A stretch of 64,000 nucleotides of DNA from Nannocystis pusilla (GTDB lineage: Bacteria > Myxococcota_A > Polyangia > Nannocystales > Nannocystaceae): contig NZ_JAPNKE010000002.1 of NCBI RefSeq assembly GCF_026626665.1, forward strand, positions 11,056,001 to 11,120,000, in the 5' to 3' direction. Below the pieces are notes generated by a model, which was not told where the DNA came from, did not search any database, and was given only the letters and a program-made list of their open reading frames with translations. The position numbers were made by a program, and so were the translations under genes. This document shows positions 46,100-54,710 of the stretch, piece by piece (positions within the stretch are counted from its first letter, which is position 1; each line of letters starts with the position of its first letter).

Positions 46100-48376
46100 T
46101 CACAGCTTCAGCCGACGCAGCCGGAGCGCGTTGACGGTCACCGAGACCGAGCTCAGCGACATGACCGCGAGCACGACGCCGGGGTCGAGCGAGCGTCCGA
46201 ACGCCGGGTAGAGAATGCCCGCGGCGATCGGGACGGCCGCGGCGTTGTAGATCAATGCGAGGATCAGGTTCTGTTTGACGTTGCCGATGGCTGCCCGACT
46301 GAGCCGGCGCGCCCGCACGACGCCGCGGAGGTCGCCCTTGACCAGCGTGATATCCGCGCTGTCTCTCGCCAGGTCCGCGCCTGTGCCCATTGCGACGCCG
46401 ACGTGCGCGCATGCCAGCGCAGGCGCGTCGTCGATGCCGTCGCCGGCCATGGCGACGCGCCGTCCTTGCGCCTGCAGCCGGGCGATCGCGCCTGCCTTTT
46501 GATCGGGTTCCACTCCAGCCATGACTTCATCGATGCCGAGCTTGCGCGCCAGCACGTCGGCGGTCGTCCGATCGTCGCCGGTGATCATCACCACGCGGAG
46601 ACCCTCGGCGCGGAGCGCTGCCATCGCCTCCGGTGTGCTCGCCTTGATCGGATCGCTGATATCGACGAGGCCGACGATCGCCCCGTCGACTGCGACGAGC
46701 ATGACGGTGTGTCCCTCGGCGCGGAGCGTATGGGCGTGCTCGACGTTCGATCCGAGCGCGACGCCGAGGCGGCGCATCAGCGTCAGGTTGCCGACCGCGA
46801 CGCGATGCCCGTCGACGACGCCTGTCACGCCCTCGCCCGGCATCGCCGTGAGCTGATCCGCCGCGGCGAGATCGAGCCGGCGGGATGCTGCTTCCTCGAC
46901 GATCGCCGCCGCCCCTGGGTGCTCACTGCCGCGCTCAAGGCTCGCCGCGAGCCGCAGGATCGCCGCCTCGTCCATCTCCGCCGTGGCGACGATCGCGGCG
47001 AGCTTCGGCCTCCCCTCGGTCAGCGTGCCCGTCTTGTCGACGACGAGGGTGTCGACGCGCCGCATCATCTCCATCGCCTCGGTGTTCTTGAACAGCACGC
47101 CGGCGGTCGCCGCGCGTCCGGCCGCGACCATGATCGACATCGGCGTCGCCAGTCCCAGCGCGCACGGGCAGGCGACGATCAGCACCGAGGCCGCATTGAT
47201 CAGGGCGTAGGCCATTCGTGGCTCGGGGCCCCACACGCCCCACACGAGGAACGTGAGGCCCGCCAGGCCCGCCATGACCGGCACGAGGTACGCGGCGGCG
47301 ACGTCGGCGAGCCGCTGGATGGGCGCGCGAGTTCGCCGGCCCTCCGCGACCATCGCCACGATCCGCGCGAGCAACATGTCCGCGCCCACTCGCTCCGCGC
47401 GGACGAGGAGCGCGCTGCCACCATTGCGAGTGGAGCCGATGACGAAGTCTCCCGCGCGCTTTTCGGCCGCGATCGGGTCACCGGTCACCATCGACTCGTC
47501 GACGTAGCTGCGCCCCGCGAGCACGATGCCGTCGACCGGGACCTTGTCGCCGGGCCTGACCCGCAGACGATCGCCGACGCGGACCACCTCGAGCGGGACC
47601 TCCTCCTCGCTGCCGTCCTGAGTGAGCCGCCGGGCTGATTGCGCCGCCGTGTCGAGCATCCTGCGGACCGCCGCCCCGGGCCGGTGGCGGGCGAGCAGCT
47701 CCAACACCCGTCCCAGGAGCCCGAGCGTGATGAAGACAGACGCGGCCGCGAAGTGCACGGCGACCTGCCCGTCCTGGTGTCGGAGCGCTGATGGAAAGAT
47801 CTGCGGCACGAACGCCGCGACCAGGCTGTAGCCATAGGCCACGGCGGCGCCGAGCCCCGTCAGAGTGAAGACATCGAGGCGGCGGCCACGCCACGACGGG
47901 GCCGGCCGGGCATAAAACGGCCACGCGGCCCACGTGCATACCGGCGACGCCAGCACCACCTGGACGAGCACAGGCCACCGAAGCGCTCCGCGCGCTGACG
48001 AGAGGTCGTGAACGGCGAGCAGAAGCAGCGGGATCGTCAGGAGCGCCGCCACCCACAATCGTCGCTTCATCGCCCGCAGATCGCCGCCCTCTTCGATCCC
48101 CGTGCGAGGGACCCCACGCGGCTCGAGCGCCCTGCCGCAGAGGGGACAGATGCCGGGCTCGCTTCGGAGCATGTGCGAATGCACCGGGCACACCCATTCG
48201 AGGCGACGCAAGGCCGCCGAGGTTCCGATCGGCTCGAGAGGCGTGCCGCACTTGGGGCACGTCCCCAGGGCCGGCTGACGCACCTCCGGGTGGCTGGTGC
48301 AGGTGAATGCTCCTGAGACCGGCTCCCGACCCGCAAGGGGCGCTCGGGACGCCGGATGTCCCTGCACGCGTGCCAT
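46100..48376 (-). CDS. copper-type P1B ATPase with two N-terminal HMBD zinc-ribbon-like domains
   Basis: The 758-residue protein opens with two heavy-metal-binding domains (HPEVRQPALGTCPKCGTPLEP and VHSHMLRSEPGICPLCGRALEP), then ~8 membrane helices with the CPC metal site (LIVACPCALGLATP) and phosphorylation site DKTGTLTEG; SEHPGAAAI is the HP nucleotide motif. Two usually invariant motifs differ: the actuator loop reads VTGDPI instead of TGE, and the hinge reads GDGIDDAPAL instead of GDGIND. The CPC motif and HMBDs indicate a Cu+ exporter. It is divergent from the GAF kinase gene. ATG 48376 was chosen because sequence upstream is Arg-rich and non-homologous. Confidence 0.88.
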   Translation of the reverse strand: MARVQGHPASRAPLAGREPVSGAFTCTSHPEVRQPALGTCPKCGTPLEPIGTSAALRRLEWVCPVHSHMLRSEPGICPLCGRALEPRGVPRTGIEEGGDLRAMKRRLWVAALLTIPLLLLAVHDLSSARGALRWPVLVQVVLASPVCTWAAWPFYARPAPSWRGRRLDVFTLTGLGAAVAYGYSLVAAFVPQIFPSALRHQDGQVAVHFAAASVFITLGLLGRVLELLARHRPGAAVRRMLDTAAQSARRLTQDGSEEEVPLEVVRVGDRLRVRPGDKVPVDGIVLAGRSYVDESMVTGDPIAAEKRAGDFVIGSTRNGGSALLVRAERVGADMLLARIVAMVAEGRRTRAPIQRLADVAAAYLVPVMAGLAGLTFLVWGVWGPEPRMAYALINAASVLIVACPCALGLATPMSIMVAAGRAATAGVLFKNTEAMEMMRRVDTLVVDKTGTLTEGRPKLAAIVATAEMDEAAILRLAASLERGSEHPGAAAIVEEAASRRLDLAAADQLTAMPGEGVTGVVDGHRVAVGNLTLMRRLGVALGSNVEHAHTLRAEGHTVMLVAVDGAIVGLVDISDPIKASTPEAMAALRAEGLRVVMITGDDRTTADVLARKLGIDEVMAGVEPDQKAGAIARLQAQGRRVAMAGDGIDDAPALACAHVGVAMGTGADLARDSADITLVKGDLRGVVRARRLSRAAIGNVKQNLILALIYNAAAVPIAAGILYPAFGRSLDPGVVLAVMSLSSVSVTVNALRLRRLKL

Positions 48377-48680
48377 GAGGTTCTTGTGGGCGGCAAGGCA
48401 GCCGACCGCAAGCTCGCGGCGGCGTCGCGTCGCGTCCTCGCGGCGCGGCGCGAGCACCAACGCCAACGCCGGCGCTCGCGGCGAGGAACGACCCGCGCGA
48501 CGCGCACACGGGCCTCGACGCTCCCCGAACGCGACAGCGCTCCGCCCAAATTGCTCGGTCCGCTCGATTCGGGACCGATATCGACGTTCTCTGATCAGGT
48601 CTCCCCAAACGAAGCGCGAGAGTCGTCGGGTCGTCGACGCGCCGTCTACCGCGGCGCGGTTTACGGAGTACAATGATGAT
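48377..48680. promoter_or_regulatory. divergent region between Cu ATPase and GAF kinase genes
   Basis: This 304-bp gap should hold both promoters. Frames stay open through it on both strands but lack protein character. No clear CueR- or CopY-type palindrome was spotted. Confidence 0.4.
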
Positions 48681-50300
48681 GTGGCGTCCTCGACCGGTTT
48701 CCTCGACCGTCATGGCGACGAGATCCTCAAGACGTGGGCCAGCGAGGCCAGCCGCGCGGCGTCTGCCCGCGGGCTCTCCGACGTCGAGCTCAAGAATTTG
48801 ATGCCGATCTGTCTGGCGGCGCTGACGGGCGGCGCCGACTTGAAGGTAGTCATGCGTCACATCGAGAGCCACCTGTCGGATCGGATCCGCTGGGGCTTCG
48901 AGGTCGGGGAGGTGGTGGAGGAGTTCGCCATTCTCCAGCGCTGCATCTCGTCCTGTGCAGCGTCGGCCCCGGCGGATGAACGGCCGTCCCCCGACGAGCT
49001 CGCGCGGATCTTCCTCGCCCTGCAGAGCATCATGGTGCGGACGACCGACTCGTTTCAAATGCACATGCAGCTCGACGAGCAGCGCGAGAAGCGTTACCTC
49101 CGACAGTTGCGGACGCTGGCCGACCAGGCGCTGCGCACGCCCGGGGCGCCGCTCGGAGAGCATCTGAAAGCGATGCTGGCGGTGATCATGGAGGCGATGG
49201 CCGCGCAGTGCGCGGCGCTGTTCCTGTACGATTCGCGCAGCGAACTGCTGGTGACGCGGGCCGCGGTCGGGCTCGCCGAGGACGAGTTGCAAGAGATCGT
49301 GACGTCGCTCGACCCCGCCACGGTCACCGGCCTGATGGCCACGAGCGAGGAGCCGGTCGCCATCGACGACGTCGCTACCACCGAGCTCGTGGTCAGCGAC
49401 GCGCTGCGGAGCAGCGGCATCCACTCGCTGCTCGGCGTGCGCCTCCCGCGGCGCGACCGGATCCGGGGCGTGATGTACATCGGCACGCGCGCGCAGGGGC
49501 CGTTCTCCGTCCGTGAGCGCCGGCGCATCGAAGCGCTCGGCGAGGGGATGACCCTGCACCTCGAGAACGGGCAATTGCACGCGGAGCTGCGGCTTCGCAT
49601 CGACGAGCTCGAGGCCGAACGCGCCCTGCGGGAGCGCTTCACGGCCATCCTCGCGCACGATCTCCGCGGTCCGCTGGCCAGCGCCAGGATGAGCGCCCAG
49701 ACCCTGGTCCGGCTCGGCGACCGGGCCGCCCGACCCGAGCTCGTCGCCCGGATCGAGCGCAACCTCGAGCGCGTCGATCTCATGATCCGCGACTTGCTCG
49801 ACGTCAGCCGAATGGAGGCCGGCCAGCGCTTGCCGCTGAACATCGACTGGTGCGACCTCCGCGAAATCGCCGAGGAGGTCGTCCAGGACCTCGAGGCCCA
49901 GTACGGCCCGCGCTTCGCGATCGAAGCCGACGGGGAATTCCGCGGCATGTGGAGCCGCGACGAGCTCCGCCGGGCGGTGTGGAACCTCGCCGTCAACGCG
50001 GTCAAGTACGGGCGGGCCGACACGCAGGTCGCTATCCGGCTCGCGCGTCGCGGCGGTGACGTGCGCCTGTCGGTCCACAACTTCGGTGACCCGATCCCCG
50101 CCGAGCACCGCGAGCACATCTTCGACGTGTTCTCGCAGCGGCGCCGAGCGCCGCAGGCAGGAGAGCTGGGGCTCGGGCTGGCGTTCGTCCGCGCCTGCGC
50201 CGAGGCCCACGGCGGCAACGTCGAGGTCGAGAGCGCCACCGAGGAGGGGACGACCTTCACGATCACGCTGCCGTTCGACGCACGGCCGCATCAGAAGTGA
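48681..50300 (+). CDS. sensor histidine kinase: RsbRD-like N-domain, GAF, HisKA, HATPase
   Basis: From GTG 48681 (ASSTGFLDRHGDEILKTWASEASRA) the first ~150 residues form an RsbRD-like helical sensor domain, followed by a GAF domain (AMAAQCAALFLYDSRSELLVT, SLLGVRLPRRDRIRGVMYIG), HisKA with H-box TAILAHDLRGPLAS, and an HATPase domain (AVWNLAVNAVKYG, NFGDPIP, LGLGLAFV). No membrane segment is seen, so it is cytosolic. The response partner is not adjacent. It is divergent from the copper ATPase gene and could sense metal or redox state (inference). Confidence 0.88.
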   Translation: MASSTGFLDRHGDEILKTWASEASRAASARGLSDVELKNLMPICLAALTGGADLKVVMRHIESHLSDRIRWGFEVGEVVEEFAILQRCISSCAASAPADERPSPDELARIFLALQSIMVRTTDSFQMHMQLDEQREKRYLRQLRTLADQALRTPGAPLGEHLKAMLAVIMEAMAAQCAALFLYDSRSELLVTRAAVGLAEDELQEIVTSLDPATVTGLMATSEEPVAIDDVATTELVVSDALRSSGIHSLLGVRLPRRDRIRGVMYIGTRAQGPFSVRERRRIEALGEGMTLHLENGQLHAELRLRIDELEAERALRERFTAILAHDLRGPLASARMSAQTLVRLGDRAARPELVARIERNLERVDLMIRDLLDVSRMEAGQRLPLNIDWCDLREIAEEVVQDLEAQYGPRFAIEADGEFRGMWSRDELRRAVWNLAVNAVKYGRADTQVAIRLARRGGDVRLSVHNFGDPIPAEHREHIFDVFSQRRRAPQAGELGLGLAFVRACAEAHGGNVEVESATEEGTTFTITLPFDARPHQK

Positions 50301-50381
50301 GCAGGCGGGGTCCGTTCGGGCGCGAGGACCGAGGCCGGGTGGGGGAGGATTGGGATTGCCCCGAAAAAGTGGACACTTTGC

Positions 50382-51272
50382 TTACGCCGCTTGCGTCTCC
50401 GCCTGTACGGCGTAAAAGCTCTCCTCGTAGGCGACCGGGGTCCTGTAGCCGATCGACGAGTGGCGACGTTGACGGTTATAGAACACTTCGATCCATTCTG
50501 AGATCGCCGTCCTCGCGCTCTCTCGCGTGAGGAAGATCGTGCGATGAACGAGCTCGGTCTTCAGCGTGCTGTTGAAGCTCTCGGCGACCGCGTTGTCCCA
50601 GCAGTTCCCCTTGCGGCTCATGCTGCACGTCATGCCTGCCTCGCGCAGGGCCTCCCGGTAGTCGTCTGCGGCGTACTGGGAGCCTCGGTCCGAGTGGAAG
50701 AGGAGTCCCTCCTCGGACGGCTCGCGATGGCCCAGCGCGGCTCGTAGCGCGCCGAGGGCCAGCTCGGTGCGCATGTGGTCGGCCATCGACCAGCCGACGA
50801 CGCGACGCGAGAACAGGTCGATGATCACCGCGAGGTACAGCCAGCCCTCGAGGGTCCAGACGTACGTGATGTCGGCGACCCATGCCTTGTCGGGCTTGCT
50901 GACGGTGAAGTTGCGAGCGCCGATGTTTTCGGCCACCGGGAGCTTGTGGTTCGAGTCGGTGGTCCTCCTGAATTTCGGTCTCCGACGGCCCTGGATGCCC
51001 TCTTTGCGCATGAGGCGGGCCACGCGTTTGCGGCTGACCTTGCGGCCACGCTCGTGTAGTTCTCTGCGAATTCGCGGGCTCCCATAGGTCTTCCTGCTCG
51101 CGGCATGGATCTCCGCCACCTCCTGGACGAGCGCCGCGTTCTCCTGCGCTCTCGGCGACGGCTCACGCGTCTTCCAGGCATAGAAGCCGCTCCGCGAGAC
51201 CTCGAGGAGCTCGCACATCATGATGACCGGGAAATTGGCCTCCTCCGCCGCGATCACCTGGAAGACGGTCAC
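50382..51272 (-). CDS. IS3-family transposase OrfB (DDE integrase catalytic subunit)
   Basis: The 296-residue protein starts MTVFQVIAAEEANFPVIMMCELL and has the HTH_21 region (SRKTYGSPRIRREL) and rve catalytic core: first Asp in WVADITYV, second in LFHSDRGSQYAADDY, and Glu in NCWDNAVAESFNSTLKTEL. The ending FYNRQRRHSSIGYRTP is typical. GTG start 51272 overlaps the restored OrfA stop by a GTGA, a translational-coupling or fusion signal. All catalytic residues are present, so the protein may be active. Confidence 0.92.
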   Translation of the reverse strand: MTVFQVIAAEEANFPVIMMCELLEVSRSGFYAWKTREPSPRAQENAALVQEVAEIHAASRKTYGSPRIRRELHERGRKVSRKRVARLMRKEGIQGRRRPKFRRTTDSNHKLPVAENIGARNFTVSKPDKAWVADITYVWTLEGWLYLAVIIDLFSRRVVGWSMADHMRTELALGALRAALGHREPSEEGLLFHSDRGSQYAADDYREALREAGMTCSMSRKGNCWDNAVAESFNSTLKTELVHRTIFLTRESARTAISEWIEVFYNRQRRHSSIGYRTPVAYEESFYAVQAETQAA

Positions 51273-51558
51273 GTCTCCCTGGCGAAGAAGGCCGCCGCTT
51301 TTAAAAATCGCGCTCCATCTCCACCCGCTTCAAATCCTTGCGCAACCGGGCGAGCTCGGCCCGCTCGTCCGTCGTCAGCGGCCCTCGCGGGCTCGGATTC
51401 TGGTTGATCTCGTCCTGCTTCACCCAGCTTCGCAGCGCGCTCACCGTCAAGCCCAACTCCTGAGCGACCTGCGCGACCGATTTCCCTGAAGTCTTGACGA
51501 TCTTGACCGCCTCGGCCTTCTGCTCCGTCGTGAACGCTCTCCGCTTCTTCTTGCTCAT
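51269..51558 (-). CDS. IS3-family OrfA, frameshifted near its end
   Basis: OrfA starts MSKKKRRAFTTEQKAEAVKIV with the HTH_Tnp_1 domain (SVAQVAQELGLTVSALRSWVK) and a leucine/arginine helix (LARLRKDLKRVEMERDF). It then hits TAA in a TTTTTAAAAG run; in the next frame it continues LKAAAFFARET to a TGA at 51269, the normal OrfA tail. One base seems to be missing in the run. The site could also be a slippery signal, but it comes earlier than in typical IS3 elements. Confidence 0.85.
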
Positions 51559-51613
51559 GGCCTTCAACCCTCTCTACTTCTGACTCATCGAGGGTGTCCA
51601 CTGGATCGGGGCA

Positions 51614-52294
51614 GGTTTACGTTGCCGCCGATCTTGAGGAGCCCCTCGACCGCTGCGTCGGCGCGATCATCAACGCGCTTGCGCTTCCACCATCAGCCAC
51701 TCCGGCACGCCACAGTATCACCCTGGGCCTTGCCGGTGACTAACTCGCTTAGCGGAACTAACCTCGTTCGGCCCGCGCGCCGGTCTTGCTGGGCTGTGTA
51801 TGTTCACGTTCGCATCCCAGACGGCGGTACGCCACCGGCCAAGGCTGCATGGGCAAGGTCGATCTCGCGTTCTCGATCAGCTTGCGGTGGACGATGAAGG
51901 AGGCACGCGTTGTCATCGCCCGGCCCGGCGGCGCCCAGGCGACTGCGGCCGCGCGCGAAATCGCCCGGGCTTGCGGGCCAACGCGCGCGATCGAGGATGG
52001 TGATGGCGGTTATCGCTCGTCGTCTGGTCCTTGGAACATATTCTCGCGCTGATGCTGAGGACGGAGGGCGTCGCACGGCAAGCAGCGGAGGTTCAGCCCC
52101 GGGCTGGCTGGCGGTGCTGTCGGGATTTGGCCTCGAGCGCGTGACGCCCACCTCGAGCACGGCATCTACCTCCGAGGACGCTTGACGCCCGCCCATACTT
52201 GCGGCCTCAAGATCGCAGGGGGCAGCTCGAGCGACAGGCTCACGCGCGAAGACTTACCTGGATCCTGCCATCGCCCGGTGATAACGTGGGAAGG
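51614..52294. other. region right of the IS, possible interrupted gene end
   Basis: From 51616 the plus strand reads VYVAADLEEPLDRCVGAI and LALPPSATPARHSITL before a stop near 51741. This could be the 3' end of a gene cut by the IS; no family is recognised, and the left flank shows no matching 5' part. The remaining ~550 bp have no convincing gene. Confidence 0.35.
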
Positions 52295-52690
52295 ATGAGT
52301 GCTGGCACTGGGAGTGGTGATGTGGAGCTGGTCGAAGCCTACGTTCGTGAGAGGTACTCGGCCCCGACGATCGTGAGCGACGACCTCAGTGTGGGCGGAG
52401 CGGATAGCTCCGAGATCGTCGACGTCGAAGTCAAGCTGGAGAAGGAAGACGAGGACGGACGCTGGTTCGACGTCCGTGTGCTGTGTCAGGCAGGGGTCTG
52501 GATCGATGACGGTGATCCTTACGATGAGATGGACAAGCGTCTGCGAGCCTTCTCTGTCACCGGGAAGGTGTTGGTCTCCGAGCTCGATGGGGAGCGCCTC
52601 TGCGAGATGCAGGGCGGCTTCCCGGACACTTTCGACTACGACGACCTCGGTGAGGACATCCCTCATCCTCCGGAAGACTGGACCGAGTAA
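52295..52690 (+). CDS. hypothetical acidic protein
   Basis: The 131-residue protein starts MSAGTGSGDVELVEAYVRERYS and is very acidic, with alternating hydrophobic residues (SSEIVDVEVKLEKEDEDGRWFDVRVLC) suggesting a beta-sheet fold. No family is recognised. A GGGAAGG purine run abuts the ATG. It precedes an IS66 scrap on the same strand, in a zone bounded by mobile elements. Confidence 0.6.
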   Translation: MSAGTGSGDVELVEAYVRERYSAPTIVSDDLSVGGADSSEIVDVEVKLEKEDEDGRWFDVRVLCQAGVWIDDGDPYDEMDKRLRAFSVTGKVLVSELDGERLCEMQGGFPDTFDYDDLGEDIPHPPEDWTE

Positions 52691-52739
52691 AAGGCGCCCT
52701 CCGGCGCTCACCGCGGGCAGCGTTCCTGGAGGGACGACG

Positions 52740-52922
52740 ATGATTCCGGCGTCGGTGCGGATTTTCGTATGCATGGAACCGCAGGACATGCGGCGTGGGT
52801 TTGATGCGCTCGCGCTCACGGTGCGGCAGGTGATCGGCGAGGACGCGACGCCGAACGGAATTTCTCGCCGTCTGACTCCTGCTTTGCACGCGGCTCGCAT
52901 CGTGCTACAAGGCGCCATATGA
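52740..52922 (+). pseudogene. IS66-family TnpB (Orf2) fragment
   Basis: The frame starts MIPASVRIFVCMEPQDMRRG and FDALALTVRQVIGED, the unmistakable beginning of IS66 TnpB accessory proteins, and then loses similarity after ~40 residues. A GGAGGG site still precedes the ATG. No TnpA or TnpC of IS66 is nearby. Its stop overlaps the ATG of a lipoprotein gene (ATGA), so the leftover promoter and ribosome site may now drive that gene. Confidence 0.75.
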
Positions 52923-53404
52923 TCACCAAGCGCACTGGAAATCGAGCACGAAGCTTGTGCTCTGACGTGTCGTTGGCCTTCGTCCTGAGCAGCAGCATTT
53001 TTGCCTGCCAGAATGAAGGAGAGGACTGCGTGACCTTCGGACCTCGTGCCGAGGCCCTCGTGCCTGAAGACGCTGTGTTTTGCGGCGCTTCGTCCATTCC
53101 AGATGACATAAAACATAAGGACAATATCGCGGCCTGTTTGACGAAACACCTGCAAGACTGTACCTCGGCTTGGGGTCGTTTTCTCGTGCCGCACCAGAAC
53201 GATATATATCTGGCGATTTACTACGTCATTGTCAATGACTCGTGCGAAGCGACAGTGCTCGTGGCGCTGGATCCCGAAGCGCCCGACGACGCCTTTACGG
53301 AGGTCACGTGCAAGAAGTTAGAAGCTACAGGTGATGGCGGTAGTGTCTCCACGAGCGAGTGCGGGGCGAAGATCGCCTATCCCCGGTGTGACACATCGTC
53401 GTAG
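52919..53404 (+). CDS. putative secreted lipoprotein, small
   Basis: The 161-residue precursor MITKRTGNRARSLCSDVSLAFVLSSSIFACQNEGEDC has a signal peptide with lipobox SIFAC. The mature part has ~8 further cysteines (CVTFGP, FCGASS, AACLTKHLQDC, DSCEATV, VTCKKL, SECGAK, PRCDTS), so it is likely disulfide-rich in the envelope. Base composition is less GC-rich than the flanks (AAACATAAGGAC), consistent with transfer. No family is recognised. Confidence 0.6.
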   Translation: MITKRTGNRARSLCSDVSLAFVLSSSIFACQNEGEDCVTFGPRAEALVPEDAVFCGASSIPDDIKHKDNIAACLTKHLQDCTSAWGRFLVPHQNDIYLAIYYVIVNDSCEATVLVALDPEAPDDAFTEVTCKKLEATGDGGSVSTSECGAKIAYPRCDTSS

Positions 53405-53527
53405 GAAGGTAGGCAGGTAGGCTGAAGATCAGCTCGGTGGACGCGGTCGCCCGGACCTGCGCTTCGGCTTCTGGAGCGCCCGGAGCGCTGCTTGTGGCAG
53501 CAGGGTCTGCATGCTAAGAACTCGGGC

Positions 53528-54061
53528 GTGATTGAACGTTTCTGGACGCACCTGGCGCTCGCCGCCCTTATGGCCGGGGCCGCCTGCCCCGAGCCGGATG
53601 TCTGCACACAGACAGGGTGCGCCTTGGAGCCGTGGATCCGCGTCGTCGACGAAGGAACCACGGGCGGCCACCTCCGGGCGGGAAAATACCTGTTCCGCCT
53701 GCAATCGGCAGACATAACTTTCGAGTGGGAGTGCGTCCTGGCCGCTGACGACGCCCCCGATCCCGCCTGTGACCGGTCCTCGCTGACGGCCATGGGCGAG
53801 TCCAAAGATGGGCCCGTGCGCTGGGTCGTCGACGTCGCTCACGAGGGCGACGGCCTGGCGATCGAGCTCGTCGAGATCCAGGAGGAGGGCAACATCATCA
53901 CGGGCCCGGAGCAGCTCACGGTCACCGTGATCCGTGACGACCTGGTCCAGGTCGAGGAGATGCACCATCCCGAGTACACGGGTCATTGGCCCAATGGCAT
54001 GGAGTGCGGCCCTTATTGCGCCGCAGCGAGCGAGCCCGTCGTCGTCCATGTCCCGGAGTGA
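53528..54061 (+). CDS. putative secreted lipoprotein
   Basis: From GTG 53528 the protein reads VIERFWTHLALAALMAGAACPEPDVC, a lipoprotein signal with lipobox AGAAC; the longer frame from 53492 adds residues that do not fit a signal peptide. The mature ~155 residues contain several beta-strand stretches (GKYLFRLQSADITFEWECVLA, VRWVVDVAHEGDGLAIELVEI) and end VVVHVPE, like a small beta-sandwich. It follows another cysteine-containing lipoprotein gene; the two may be related accessory genes. Confidence 0.6.
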   Translation: MIERFWTHLALAALMAGAACPEPDVCTQTGCALEPWIRVVDEGTTGGHLRAGKYLFRLQSADITFEWECVLAADDAPDPACDRSSLTAMGESKDGPVRWVVDVAHEGDGLAIELVEIQEEGNIITGPEQLTVTVIRDDLVQVEEMHHPEYTGHWPNGMECGPYCAAASEPVVVHVPE

Positions 54062-54502
54062 TGCGGTTGCCGAGAGACCCGGAGGCGGGCGCGATGCCGT
54101 CGAGTCGCGCGTGCCGGGGGCTCTTGCGCGACGGTCGCGGCGCGAGGGCGTCGACGCGGCCGCGTCGGCCCGACGAGGTGCAATCGCGGCACCCGCGCTT
54201 TGACCAAGCACGTCCTCGCACGGATGCTGCTCTCGCCCGCGGCGCCGACGGCGATCGAGTGGCGTGTGGGGCGCACGCGGAGGGGATTGATGCTAGGCGC
54301 GGCGCTACGCATCGACATCGAGTGGCTCGGCGCCCATCTCGTCGTCGTCCCCGAGTGCTTCCGCGGCGGCGCGGCGTCCGAAGGGACATGCCGATTTCGG
54401 CCGGCCGGCACTTTTTCAGCAACCTGCAAGACCCAGCGGACCCGACCTCAACCCGCCCCGACCGCACCCCGCCAGCGCCCAGAACGCTCGCTAGCGCAAG
54501 AA

Positions 54503-54530
54503 TCTGTCACAGGTCGGGACCTGTGACAGA
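54503..54530. repeat. 28-bp palindrome with 13-bp perfect arms
   Basis: TCTGTCACAGGTC and GACCTGTGACAGA flank a 2-base centre (GG). It lies 180 bp beyond the integrase stop. Its symmetry suits a recombinase or regulator binding site, or a strong hairpin. Confidence 0.75.
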
Positions 54531-54672
54531 CTCTGGGACGAAACCAGAACGACGCAGATAACCGCAGAACAAACCGAGCATCTTTAACCCCCGCGTATTT
54601 TCGAGAATTCAGGGCTGCGCTGGCATTGGCGCGGGGTTTGCTGAAGCTTAGAACTTGTTCCACAAATACTCA

Positions 54673-54698
54673 GTATCTCCCCGCCGGCGCGGAGATAC
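54673..54698. terminator. hairpin downstream of the integrase gene
   Basis: GTATCTCC and GGAGATAC form 8-bp arms around CCGCCGGCGC, whose inner part is also self-complementary. It lies 13 bp past the integrase stop (minus strand), where a terminator is expected; no long T tract follows. Confidence 0.55.
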
Positions 54699-54710
54699 AG
54701 GCATTTTGCG

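Larger units (their letters stand above)
50357..51613 (-). mobile_element. IS3-family insertion sequence
   Basis: Terminal inverted repeats are visible: TGCCCCGA(n4)AGTGGACAC at the left (from 50357), and the complement of AGTGGACAC with GATCGGGGCA at the right (to 51613). Inside lie orfA and orfB in the IS3 arrangement. The element is 1257 bp, normal for the family. No target-site duplication could be recognised with certainty. It separates the GAF kinase from a region of truncated and foreign-looking genes. Confidence 0.88.
54062..54710. other. left flank of the putative integrative element, 649 bp
   Basis: No convincing gene. It holds a 28-bp palindrome at 54503-54530 and a hairpin at 54673-54698. 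From ~54540 to ~54670 the sequence becomes relatively AT-rich, unlike the rest of the window, so an attachment-site boundary is possible. Confidence 0.45.

Noticed and set aside
50301..50356. 5' half of a gene interrupted by the IS3 element
   Set aside because: The left flank directly follows the histidine kinase stop and shows no frame that joins the fragment right of the IS.
51269..51310. Programmed -1 frameshift making an OrfAB fusion in the IS3 element
   Set aside because: The TTTTTAAAAG run lies before the normal OrfA tail and the next frame restores that tail rather than OrfB, so a missing base explains it better.
52166..53194. A 342-residue minus-strand frame opposite the acidic protein and lipoprotein genes
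   Set aside because: No motifs; overlaps two plus-strand frames that have a start site, a signal peptide and IS66 similarity.
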